Positions 11,704 to 22,565 of a DNA stretch of 64,000 nucleotides are shown one piece after another. A program made the translations under genes and the position numbers. The DNA is taken from positions 16,015,915-16,079,914 of the forward strand of contig CAIIXF020000001.1 of the NCBI GenBank assembly GCA_903813345.2, read 5' to 3'. The notes beneath the pieces were generated by a model. It was not told where the DNA came from and ran no database searches. It was given only the letters and a program-made list of their open reading frames with translations. This DNA is from Owenia fusiformis (Eukaryota > Annelida > Polychaeta > Sabellida > Oweniidae). Within the stretch, counting starts at the first letter, position 1, and each line of letters starts with the position of its first letter.

Positions 11704-12326
11704 TTAACATAGCCAAACGGGTAACAAATGTAACAGGTAAATATGTAATGAGTAAAACATGTAACCATTGTCAAATATGCAACCATAGATTAACATGCAA
11801 AATAGTCAAACATGTGACCATGGTTATGATTAAATTCAGCTGGCATTGATAAAATCTGGAACATCAAAGCAAGGTTGTTTGATGCCATGTAAAAATCCAA
11901 ATGTTTCATGTCAGGGAACTACTACCTGTAATGTATATTATAGGGTAAATAGCAAAACTTGATACAGGAAACAACTAACTTATGTACAGGGCCATAAATA
12001 TTATTTTCCTGATGGCTCTACTATCTATGTATATTAAAATTGAAATGAAAAATATATGAAAATTTGTATGAAATCAATGTACAATTGTACTGCATTTTCT
12101 GATGTTATTGATGGCTTGTTAAAATTAGGCTTTCAAAAATTGAGGATGTATAACATGTTTCAAGTTTTGCTATTTTCCCTAAATCACCTAAGTTTCCTCA
12201 CTATCCTTGAAGACTGAACACCAACCACCAAACTTGCCTAGCAATTAACATGCTATCAGGAAAAGCTACAAATCTAAATATCATTATTATAGAACCCAAC
12301 AAGTTATAAATTTAGTATGCATGAAC
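11704..12326 (-). other. Intron part, no feature
   Basis: Loose, imperfect copies of an 'ATGTAACCATNGTCAAATATG' motif occur near 11760-11830 and echo 11395-11420. Otherwise nothing is recognised. Confidence 0.5.
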
Positions 12327-12527
12327 CTGCGAAAGTTTGAATGAAGATGATGAGGTGGACGGAGGGGGTGAACTAGCATCAAAGGTCGTCGCCACTGACA
12401 CACGACGTTGTTTTCTCGTCTCTTTAGGAGGTTGCTCATCCCTCGAGGGGTTAGCCATATTATACAATAGCTCCCCCACGCTTAGTCTCCTTCGTATCGG
12501 GTGCTGAGGTGGCTTGTTGGGCCCTTC
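12327..12527 (-). CDS. PLEKHG5: PLEKHG5-like exon: 67-codon insert before the RBD-like domain
   Basis: 201 bp, phase 0 at both ends, acceptor TACTAG, donor CGCAG/GTTCAT (a weak donor). It encodes EGPNKPPQHPIRRRLSVGEL, LYNMANPSRDEQPPKET, and a Ser-rich tail. In the human protein, as I recall it, RRRHTD runs directly into the KECF segment with only a few residues between. This exon is therefore an insertion at a conserved junction and, being a multiple of three, could be skipped without changing frame. RRRLSVGEL looks like a basic-directed phosphorylation site (inference). Nothing in it suggests a folded domain. Confidence 0.85.
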
Positions 12528-13874
12528 CTAGTAGAATATACATATGGGAGGTAATAAATACAAAATAAAATAAAAATGTCAACAAAAGTTAAATCAACTT
12601 GATACCTAAACCATAATGTCGAAATCAATATTTACAAATAAAGATGACGTGTGGTATTTTACTGTGAATCATAAAATGTTTCCAAAAATGTGTTGATTTT
12701 AGAATTGTGCACTAGTAAATCAGAATAAAGCAGATAAAGTTAATAGAAGTGAATTATTTGTGATGCTTTCCATTTTAGTAGAATTATTTATTATATTAAT
12801 CATTAATTTTATTGCTGTTCTATATTTAGGGAGGTCATGAAGTGCATACAAATAGCTATAAATTAGCAACATCCAAAGCGCATCAGATCATTGCCATTAG
12901 GGATATTGCTCTTCAAAATAAATGACAAAAATCAAGAAACTATAAAAAGGAATTTGAAGCAATTGAGAAATTTATGTAGACCCCAAAGATTTGGTAATTT
13001 GAGTAAACCCCTAGTTTTTGTTAATGTACGTCATAATATACAAAATACAGTACATGTACAAGCTTGTAAGTTTTACGATATACTTAATACAGTCCCATAT
13101 CATAAATAAAATTTCGTTTTTGGTCAAAAACAAGCGTTTTGGTCCATTACTTCTACTCATATGCTTAAATCACATCCTATACATAATAATATAATAAAAA
13201 TGCCTCATCTGGATTTTATGTGAATTATCATCTATAAATTAATTCTAGATCTATACGCTTACACATCAATGTTACAGAACCTTAACTCGATAATCAAGAA
13301 AGGTTGATTCTCCTCGAATAACACACTGAGTAAGTCTAAGCGATGGATTCTTGTACAATTACTTCTACACAGACAATCTGAGTTACTAGCAGCGTGACTT
13401 ATTAGCAGAATCTGTTTCCGTTTAAACTATTTTTTGCTGAGTTTGCTAATTATGTAGCAGGGATGTCACAGGCAATCACCAGGTACAACTACTCAGTAGT
13501 TATTACGAGGATATTCATTTAGTCTTGATTATAACAAATTTGAAGTAGGTCGTAGGGAGTTAATCAAGTATAATTAAGGTACCTCTCGTAATATTTAAAA
13601 GGTGGATGTCATGTTTCGAGCTAAAACGAGAAATAATGGAGAAAAGTAAAGCAATATTGAATGGACATCTATACATTGTAGATGATAGCTCTTACACATT
13701 TTTGATGTCTCCTATAATTCCATTAGCTCATGCATATGGATACTCCAGACTATCAAAGTGAGACGTCCCATGTAAGACTTATATCTGAATACACGTGTAA
13801 GACTACAAATGTGAGACTACACAGAGTAACCACGTAAAGACATAAAACACATATCCGTAGAGTTAAGTACTTAC
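12528..13874 (-). other. Intron, no feature
   Basis: AT-rich intron. A 72-codon plus-strand frame at 12891-13109 has no supporting features. Confidence 0.6.
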
Positions 13875-13995
13875 ATCAGTGTGGTATCTCCTATCAGTTC
13901 GTTCTCTTTTGATCACTTTTTTCCTTTTGATTTTAGCAGCTTTGTTTTTGGAGTAGGATTCCCTTGATGGTGATGAAAAAAGATCGGGAGCATCT
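13875..13995 (-). CDS. PLEKHG5: PLEKHG5-like exon: basic segment
   Basis: 121 bp; its first base completes a Gln codon begun in the previous exon, and it ends in phase 0. Acceptor TTACAG, donor GTAAGT. It encodes DAPDLFSSPSRESYSK, then NKAAKIKRKKVIKRERTDRR, then YHTD. The human counterpart, from memory, is LKLSKKKARRRHTDD, also a short basic run just before the RBD-like domain. The lysine/arginine run could bind acidic membrane lipids or act as a nuclear signal (inference). Confidence 0.9.
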
Positions 13996-14530
13996 CTGTA
14001 ATAGAAGAGAGAAAATGTTCAGTACAAGTGAGAGTGAATAAAACGTGATCCAGGGAAGCTATAGTTGTTGCCCATGGACAATGTGATAACTGAGATATTA
14101 CTCGTCTGTTTAATAAAGCTTTTATTGAAATGGGTTATTTATCACAGTGGGATTGGAGTCTGTCCACTTTCAAACCCCAATTTGTCATGCTATAATCACA
14201 GTCTGACATCAGGCCCCTGCAATCACTCTCCCCATCTTAGTGATAGAGATAGAGAATGAGGAGGGGGCAGAGGGCCCGATTGCAAAACTAAAATTTTATT
14301 ATCTGCACACAGGTATAATCATATTATTGTATTATACTATACTCACTAACAATTTCAGTTTTCCATCATGAGAATTTGAAATTTTTGAAACTCAATGATG
14401 TCATAAAATTATAAGTTATCCAAATCTTTAAAATATCAGAAGTCCATTTTTAAACTTCTTTTAGTGTTCTTTAGTTTCAAGTTCAATATACCTGAACTAT
14501 TATCTCTAGCTTGTTGCAAAAAGTCAATTT
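13996..14530 (-). other. Intron part, no feature
   Basis: No recognised feature. A short plus-strand frame at 14065-14259 is not supported. Confidence 0.5.
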
Positions 14531-14532
14531 GA

Positions 14533-14806
14533 AGTCTGATCAAAATGCTAGGACTATTTGGGCTAACATGAACAGCATACATGTACAGAACAGAACTTGT
14601 TAGATGAAGGCTATATCTTTTCTCCTGTTTTCATTTTTTGCACCAAACTTTTACAATATGTTTATACCATTTATATTGAACTCTATTCTAAGTCCTGATC
14701 AAAATGCTAGGACTTGGGCAGAACAAAACTTGTTAGATGTGGACCATATATACGATATATGTTTTCATTTTCTGTACCAACCCCTTTTACAATATTTCTA
14801 AACCAC
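14533..14806. repeat. Imperfect direct duplication, about 155-bp spacing
   Basis: Two copies share CTGATCAAAATGCTAGGACT, then AACTTGTTAGATG, then TGTTTTCATTTT and TTTTACAATAT. They start near 14535 and 14693. Non-coding. Confidence 0.75.
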
Positions 14807-15463
14807 AGTCTAAGTAGATTTTGAACTGAGTAAAAATATCCACAATGCATGAAAAAGTACAATATGCCAAAAATCTCAAAAGTAAAACATATGACATTTC
14901 TTTCATTAATATTTTATTCTGACACATATGAAATGCATTAGGATTTAGATTGATGAGTCTCACAAACTCAAACACCTTTTTCATCTTCATAAGCCATACT
15001 CAAAAAGAACACATTTCATCCCTTGAAACACATTTTGAGTATTTTACTAAATAAGTCCTAGATATCTCTCCTAATAAGGACATACAGCAGATTTGGCAAT
15101 TCTATAGCATTGTCACCTCGCATGTGTATTATTTAAATCATTTACCTTGAGGTAGGAAGGATGAATCGTTTAACAAGATCATATATGAAAGAATATTTCA
15201 AGATGGATCATTTGATTAATAAGATGAAATCCCAGGATATATGGACACTTTATCATAGTGACTCCAAACTGAAATTTTCACCAACAACCAATGAATCAAG
15301 GCCATGAATCAAATGAAATTGAATTTTGGAATCAACAACCACAGAGTCTGGATTGTGGGGGTGTTATTGCTATTTTGCTATACACGGTATGCACTCATAT
15401 ATAATACAGTACATATAATAATGAAATCAAATGCCAGAAAGTTATTTAAAATTCTCAATTCTC
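14807..15463 (-). other. Intron part, no feature
   Basis: AT-rich. A GTAAAT donor-like site at about 15145 follows a short ATG frame but is in the wrong phase for the next exon, so it is not called. Confidence 0.5.
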
Positions 15464-15512
15464 AACAAGGCATTAACATGCAAAGTGTCACCACCTGCCA
15501 TTTGTTACAGTG
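15464..15512 (+). repeat. 140-bp hairpin repeat family, truncated copy
   Basis: Begins AACAAGGCATTAACATGCAA and ends at TTTGTTACAG. Only the left third of the family is present. Confidence 0.75.
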
Positions 15513-16472
15513 GTTGAGTATTAAAAGGTTAGGACCCTCAATTTCCAATGACTGCTTAGATTCGTGCATTATTCATTGACTTTCTGAGCAGACAGTTTGA
15601 TGCTAAGATTTACACTGATCTACTTGGTAAAATTTAGAGTTATTTTGACCCATAGTTCAATCAAATTATGCAAGCTAAATCAATTAGGGAGAAATAGCTT
15701 TCAACATATGTCAATACGATATTTCCTCTACCATGGATATTTTATACTCCTGCCAGGCATTTTGTTATATTTACTCTGTAAAGTACATTGTGGCATTCAG
15801 AGCTTCCTCTCTTACTTCAAAAGTAGCTAAGGGAGGGTTTGATAAATGACAAATTGTAAGTAGCTCTCTCAACAATTTTAAACATTTACATAAACGATCA
15901 TAAACCCAAGCAAAATGTGTATTTTCTATTAATCTGTGTATATTACTAATTGAAAATCAACTTTAAATGTCTTGGTGATATAAACAGGTACACAAAGTGT
16001 AGAGTTTCTAAATACAAAGTTTAAAATTTATCTTAACACAATTGTGATGGTTTATGGGGGTTTGAATTGTTCAGATTTGTTTCACGTTTTCCCATTATTG
16101 CTGTTAAGCCTGAACATAGCCCTCTGTTATTATCTCTTAGCACCTTGAATATATCTTCGAATCACGATAGTTAACCATTAAAAACATGTCCCTCTCCAAG
16201 AACGGCTGAATGTTCCGAGAGTGTAACTCATATTGATGATGTTGAATATAAAAATCTCCATGGCAACTTATAGGATTTCAGAACTTTTATTTGACAATAG
16301 GATGACTGGGTTACATCAAGCAAACTTAATAAGTCCATGGGCAGTACCAGGAGTGTTATTAATTGGATGCAAAATATTCGCTCTGACTCGTCTACACTCC
16401 CAACAAAAAATTGTTTAGTAAATGGAAGTACCTTTTTTGACAAATTCAAGCCTATTTATGTTATGGTGATAT
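15513..16472 (-). other. Intron part, no feature
   Basis: AT-rich intron with no recognised feature. Confidence 0.5.
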
Positions 16473-16585
16473 TAGTCTAGCTACAAGCAACTGTGACCCC
16501 CCTCCCACTACTTAACTACATACCTTATCATAGGTATGTAGGTGTATAGTGGGGTAGAGGCTCATACGGGCTTGTAGCTAGACTA
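16473..16585. mobile_element. Hairpin MITE with perfect 16-bp ends
   Basis: 113 bp. It starts TAGTCTAGCTACAAGC and ends with the exact reverse complement. A second internal palindrome, around TACCTTATCATAGGTA, sits near the centre. If TA is the target duplication this would be a Tc1/mariner-related MITE, but the flanks do not decide it. Confidence 0.75.
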
Positions 16586-17943
16586 TCACACTACTATACC
16601 TAACACCTAGAAATGCATAAGACACTTTGTTTGTCTAATTGAATTGTTTAATATATTTTTGAAAGTGCCTTACTAGCATCTAACTTTCAACCGATAAACC
16701 ATTCATAAGGAACAGACAAATAAAAACAAATACATAATCATTACTAATAAGCCAAATTGGTTGCTCATGAACACCAAATGCAAGGTATAGTAGAGTGACT
16801 ATGGTGATATTAACAAATTCATCTTTGTATTTACAAAACAAAATTTCAATTAAAAAATACACAGGCTTTTTCATGGGGTTTCAGTTGCCAAACTGTATTG
16901 AGGGGTGCATTTACATCAATACATCTGAAATACTTGTTCTGAATATTACAGAATAAAAAGGCTAAAAAAGCAGCTGACACTAATTTTTTCCAGAGAGCCA
17001 AGATATCGTGTTCAGAACAGAAGATATTGGAATTGAAGGTTTTATTTCTAGTTTTCAGGCAACATTGAGAAAAGAGGATAAACAATTCAAATGATTTCAA
17101 TTTGAAATTAGATAATGCACAACACATTTCCTATATATATCAAGAAGGGGAAATATATTAATGACATCTGGAAAGGTAAAAGAAGGCTATGCATAAAGAC
17201 TAATATTCTGATATAAACCAAATTGTTTTTTTTTATGGCTATACATTTGGAAAGGAATGAATTCAAATAGAGAACAAATGTAATAAACCCAATTTTTTTA
17301 CCTTGTATGACCATCAAAACGAAAACAAAAACATCGTTAAAATAAAATAGGTGACCACCAGAGCAGTGACTGAGCAATAGCATATCACAAATTGCAATGC
17401 ACTCACAAAATTATTGAACCATATTTTAATCATTAATATTCAAAAATTCAACCACTTATATTTAATCTCACATGTACTAAATCTGACCACTACTTTATCA
17501 AGAAAATGAAAGCATAAACAAAAAGGAAGCACTCGGTGCCACCAAAACTAAAGATGGAATCAAAGATATAGCAGCTGTAGCTATAGAGTATTTTAGTGCA
17601 TCAATTCTATTGGTATATGGTCATCTGTGCAGAAATACTATCTGTGCATTAGGTCTCATAATGAACTGAGCAGTGCCAATATTGGTAAAAGAGTGATATT
17701 ATCACTGTGCATTATGGGTTTATAAAGAACTGGATAATACCATTTTTTATTTATAGTAGTGTTAGTATACTTGAATTGCAATAAAGAACCCTGTATCATT
17801 GAATTTAAAGACATTCATGCATATACTCAGGCTCCACCCCTGTGCATTATGTGTACAGGTTAGTGCATGCATTCATGCTTTTAAATTTCTAATTAAGAAT
17901 GATACAGGATTCATATTCCTTTAACAAATAAAACTTCTCTTAC
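16586..17943 (-). other. Intron part, no feature
   Basis: Overlapping minus-strand frames at 16680-17383 have low-complexity, Phe/Leu-rich translations and no homology that I recognise. Treated as chance. Confidence 0.5.
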
Positions 17944-18193
17944 TGTTTGACTGTGAATTCCTGCTCTACAGGCCCAGTTTGTTCAGAGGCATCTTTCTCA
18001 GGTACTATCTGTTCGTGTTGTTCATCCTTTGGCTCATCACCTCCATTAGGAACACCTTCTGTATCTTCAGCACATCCATCCGTGCCATCATCTTCTATTA
18101 CATTTTCATTCTCATCTTCATTTTCATTTTCACTGGTTGCCTGGTCAGGCAATGATCTTGAAGATACTTTCCTACCATAGCCATTCGCAAAAG
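17944..18193 (-). CDS. PLEKHG5: PLEKHG5-like exon: acidic variable segment
   Basis: 250 bp; two bases complete an Ala codon started upstream, and two bases carry over to the next exon. Acceptor GAATTGCAG, donor GTAAGA. It encodes FANGYGRKVSSRSLPDQ, then an Asp/Glu/Asn-rich tract (ENENEDENENVIEDDGTDG), then EGVPNGGDEPKDEQHEQIV. Human PLEKHG5 has ARNVSTRSCPPRTSP followed by DLEEEEEE at the same place, from memory, so the layout is conserved although the sequence is not. This is the first exon shared by all predicted transcript forms. It is likely disordered. Confidence 0.9.
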
Positions 18194-19237
18194 CTGCAAT
18201 TCAGAAATCACCAATTTTAGAAAAAATTGACTTAAATGCATAGATGTAACGGAATGTTTTCCATTGTTGTTAAAAGGGATTTAGAAGAAATCTGTTGGAA
18301 GAATCTTTAAAAAAGGATGATAATGTTTCCCTTAACTGAAAAAATCTTGTCAAATATTAAGAGAAACTAATTTCATTTGAATTCATTAGAATTGAAAAAG
18401 GAGACTAACCCTTTTTCCAGATTAGCTTAAAATTCAAAGGATAATCCTGAAATGAAGTCAGAAATGTTTGACTTTTTAGAACACTAAGACATGACATGAT
18501 GAGTGTAAACATTATTTTCAAATTGTGACAATTTTCTGAAACTTACTCTCAATTCTACTCCCTTCAACAAATGTTAAACATTTTAATTACAAATTCAGGC
18601 CGATTGTGTCCATGAAGGACCAACGTAAGGTAATGGTAACATAATCAAATACAGTATATACAATACCTCTATTGTATTCAATGCTAACATGTAAACATGG
18701 TAAACATACCTCTCAAACCTCTCAGAGTCTACATATGTTTCTACCTTTCAAAAGAAAACAAAATCTGGAATTTTATCTTCCTTTCAATCCAATAATCCAA
18801 GACTATAGATAAGTTTTTGCTTTTCAAGGCCAACACATGATTGGAATTTTATCTTGATTGAGCTATTTCTGGCATACTTCAGCTAAACTGAGATACAGTT
18901 GGGACCAAAGAACCTGATATCCTACTACTCACTACAGAAATTACTCCAGTAATAGGTGTTGTACATGATTTTTCCTGTATAGGAAAACACATCATTGGCA
19001 GTTAACTCTATTGAATGTGTAATTATTCTTGAAGGTAGTGAATACAGAATGAGGTACTCTGAATATTTTTTATTTCAGTTTCCCAGTTTATATTTACCCT
19101 TGTATCACAAAGCCTGAAATAATCATGACACGTAGTAAATACATGTACTTATGTACTAAAAATTCTCTTTTAAAAATGCAAAATCAATATCTTGAAAAAG
19201 AGTCAAAATAATGTAATCTGACTTTTGCAAGAATATT
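18194..19237 (-). other. Intron part, no feature
   Basis: AT-rich intron, nothing recognised. Confidence 0.55.
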
Positions 19238-19376
19238 ACAAGGCATTAACATGGAAAAATCATCACCTACCATTTGTTACAGAATACTGAACACAGACTG
19301 CAAAACACCAACCACCAAAAACCATCAACAAAAAATGGAAACTAACAATTTGTCATCACTTGTTGTGGTGACATAA
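19238..19376 (+). repeat. 140-bp hairpin repeat family, full-length copy
   Basis: Begins ACAAGGCATTAACATGGAA, has the CACCAACCACC-rich middle, and ends TCATCACTTGTTGTGGTGAC followed by ATAA. Confidence 0.8.
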
Positions 19377-19895
19377 CAACTGATTATGATGTATAACTCT
19401 GCTTAATTGCTACAACTGCCATTTGAAAAACATCTCAATTCAATACTGATTGAAAGCTCATAACATCACTTTATAGTCACTATGGAAAACAAAAGGGTGA
19501 GATTAGATTACGAGAAGCTGTTTTCTAAAATTCTGTCAATTACATCACATTGATCTATATACCTAGGATGAAGAAAAGACGCATAACAAAATTAGCTGAG
19601 ATTTCCTGCTGCATCCTAATCTGATCTTAGGGACAATCACAGGCTAGTTGAGTGTATACTAAATATTATCTATCATCCAAAAAACAGAATTTCTTCTATC
19701 AATATGTCCGCATTACAATTTCATCTGTAACTCATAGATTGCCAGTCAAAATTCTGAATATTGTCATACTTATTACAGAAAACCCCAAATAGCAAAAACA
19801 GACAGATTTTTTATATTATAATTTCATCCATGACTCTTACAGATTACAAGTCAAGATTTTAAAGATTGTCATAGCGACCTATTCGTATCACTCAC

Positions 19896-19983
19896 CTAAA
19901 TCATAGTGCTTCATATGTCCAGCAAAATGTCCAAGATTAAAGTGTTTATACACGTATTTGTTTTTTATCCTATCCGCCGCCAT
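19896..19983 (-). CDS. PLEKHG5: PLEKHG5-like alternative first exon lacking the Cys/His cluster
   Basis: 88 bp from ATG (19983) to donor GTGAG, ending in phase 1. It encodes MAADRIKNKYVYKHFNLG, then HFAGHMKHYDL. Joined to the exon at 17944-18193 it reads KHYDLAFANGYGRK. This resembles the shorter human isoform beginning MHYDGHVRFDL, from memory. It uses the same acceptor as the Cys/His exon at 22436-22565, so a transcript starting here omits that cluster. The context AACATGGCGG is a good start context. The promoter would lie above 20 kb; no core promoter motif is evident. Confidence 0.8.
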
Positions 19984-21984
19984 GTTACTTAAAATTGAGA
20001 ACTGATGTTGTACTTTATAGCTATTAACACTAAACTGAAGCGTTTATTGCCGAGTTATCATATCCCAATGTGATTAATACCTCTCAATCTGACAATGGTT
20101 TCCTCTGTTATATATTTCATGTTCTTTATTAAACGTGATATTCGTACAGCACTTCCTCGTATAACATCTTTTTACTCTCATTAAAGGTCGCCAAATTTTA
20201 ACTCCTTACTTATTGACGATTCACATCAGCCTACAGTGAAACAAAAGATGACGAATATTTTGACAGGTACATTTTTTATGCTTTCAAATAAATGTAGAGC
20301 ACCTTGACAAGAGGTTTTGTACTTATAAATATGTAGTTTTTTCTGATTGCTTTTTCAACCTTGTCAATCCTAAGATAAAAAGCACAACTGCCAGCTAAAT
20401 GTTTTTTTCATTTTCTTCAAAACATAGAACTTTTGGAACCACCCGCTAACATACAACTAACTCACTGTTCTTATATCACAGATTTGAAAATACTTCGCCG
20501 TTCCAATTCCTGAGCTTTTAAACCTGTGCATCAATTAGCCGCTTATTACGACACGCTATATTCCATGTTGACTATTGCGTTTCCTGATAATATTTTGGAC
20601 CGGTATAGAGCCATTGGAATAACAAGAAGGCCCATTAATCATATTTTACAGGAAAAACATAGCTATTGAAATCTACTTAAGTCACAAAATAGATTCTTGA
20701 AGCTGATTTTGATTTATAACATAATATATCTTTGATCACTCTTAAATTATATCTGGCATGTTCCCGAATATATATTGCAAGGCATGAGCCTGGAACCATG
20801 AGAGCCAGTAAAACATTTGTTGAATACAGAAATCACAAATTATCTGGTCTAATTCCTGCAATGAGCGGCTAATTCATCAGATTAGCATGAGCTAGAATAC
20901 TGCTTTATCTATGGGATAACCTTCAATGTATAACAGTGCAAGGGCTCAAAGGCATAAACCAATATGTTTTTTATCAACTCAAATTGTTAAGATGATTTAA
21001 GGGTAATGGATTAAGGTTTTCAAGATGGTGACACATTATTGCACAGCTACGTGATTGGAAAAATTGCTTTGAAGAATTAAGCTGACATTATCATTTGAAG
21101 GATGCAATATTATCTTAACCGAATAGAATACATGATACAGTTGCCATGGTAATGTTGCAAACTTACGTAGGGGACGTGACATCTCATGTGACAACTTGTC
21201 GTAAGAAGTCCACAAACTGTGAAAGAGACGACAGGAAGATGAACTTGGCAAGTGATACAAAGACAAACATAAATTCATTAAATAGGAAATACCAAATTCT
21301 ACAAAAATAAAATTCAAGGATGTGTCTGCCATGAATATATTTCCCACTGGGGGCCATCATTTTTTACATCAGAAAATGTTTTTTGTAGATGAACATATAT
21401 CATTCAAAGCAGATCCCATAGATGTGCACTATGTGTACTCACGCCTTATTCATTTCATTTAGATTGCTTTTATATAAAAATATGTGGAAATACCTAACCC
21501 TAATTATTTTCAATGTTGACAAAGTTCAAAAGGTAAATGATTCACAATGTTGATGTTTATTGGTTATTAAGAGTAAATCTAAAACAGCGTATTATATAGA
21601 ATGTTCAACACTAGTGAGTGATACCTAATTGGTATCTTCCATATTTCATGTATTTTACATTTGAAGGGAGACCAAGAAACCCCTCCTTGGAGGAGTCATG
21701 TCTCAGGGGTTTCATTAGCAGTGGGCAACAAGCGATTTTCACCATTTGTTTTCACAAAATCGCCTGTTGTTTTTAGGGACTCTTCAACTTTTCCATGTTA
21801 AATTTTTGATTTCCATTAATGTTGCCTGTTTATTTCATTTATTTAGCCTGTTGTGAGAAATTCTAGTGAAACCCCCGTGTCTTCATATTATATATACCAG
21901 TACAGACATATAAGTACACATCATAGCCTTTTATACAAGTTGTGGACCACTCAAACATGAAGAATTATGTAATGCAGAAAGTCT
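19984..21984 (-). other. Intron / possible promoter region of the short form
   Basis: No coding segment seen. A near-perfect RFX-type palindrome GTTGCCATGGTAAT lies at 21140-21153. Confidence 0.5.
21140..21153. promoter_or_regulatory. X-box / RFX-type palindrome
   Basis: GTTGCCATGGTAAT is one base from a perfect RFX site. It lies about 1.16 kb upstream of the ATG of the short-form first exon on the gene's strand. Confidence 0.35.
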
Positions 21985-22057
21985 GAACAGGGAATGGAAC
22001 CTGGGGTCAAGCAATTGTGGTAACCTTTGCTCTGCTAATGAACCATAGTGGGTGGAC
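21985..22057 (-). repeat. tRNA-derived SINE fragment
   Basis: The minus strand starts GTCCACCCACTATGGTTCA, contains a degraded A-box region (GGTTCATTAGCAGAGCA) and a B-box GGTTCCATTCC. The head is the same as that of the element at 39222-39284. Clearly tRNA-related, but not foldable as a functional tRNA by eye. Confidence 0.6.
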
Positions 22058-22435
22058 TTACTTAAACCTAGATCAATTAATTTTTGAAATTCATCAAAAC
22101 TAATTTGCAGCAAAGAAAACATAAAAATTTAGACTAGGAAATATTCTCTTCCCATCATTCAGTTTATGATAAAAAAACTGATCAATGATTTATCACACTT
22201 AAACTCAAACTTTGCTCTGAAGTGAAATGTCTCAGAATCACATAAACATGTCTCATCTCTTTGATTTTTAACAGTCTAGTCAGTAACAACCCCTTGTGTA
22301 CTCTATCCCAACTTCTTAACTGGTTGGGGGAAACAGAGACCTGATGGATGATAAAATATTATCATTTCACAAATCCAAAACCTACAATTATACTCACTGC
22401 CTTTCGTAAAAACTACTTAACATAGACAAACTTAC
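22058..22435 (-). other. Intron part, no feature
   Basis: Nothing recognised. Confidence 0.5.
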
Positions 22436-22565
22436 CTTTTGGATGTAGGTCAAAGCGAAGATGTCCTTCATTGCTAGGTGTTTTATGTATCGTTGCGTCG
22501 CAGTCTGCACACAGCATCAGTGGTTTGTGGTTGTTCTTATCTTGGCAGTCGCTATGGTGGCAAAT
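22436..22565 (-). CDS. PLEKHG5: PLEKHG5-like exon: main Cys/His (zinc-type) cluster
   Basis: 130 bp, phase 0 at the start, one base over at the end. Acceptor ATTTTCAG, donor GTAAG. It encodes ICHHSDCQDKNNHKPLMLCA, then DCDATIHKTPSNEGHLRFDL. Human PLEKHG5 has VCHHADCQQ, LNLCEACDSKFH and GHVRFDL in the same order, from memory. The Cys/His spacing (CHHxxC ... CxxC ... H ... H) is compatible with a small zinc-binding module of the B-box kind; that is inference. It receives phase-0 first exons at 39608-40150 and 37072-37140, or the upstream exon at 45945-46003. Confidence 0.92.

Noticed and set aside
15143-15200. Start plus donor (MILLNDSSFLPQ)
   Set aside because: Ends in phase 1, whereas the next exon at 13995 needs phase 2.
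17947-18180. 77-codon plus-strand Ser-rich frame
   Set aside because: Antisense shadow of the acidic PLEKHG5-like exon.
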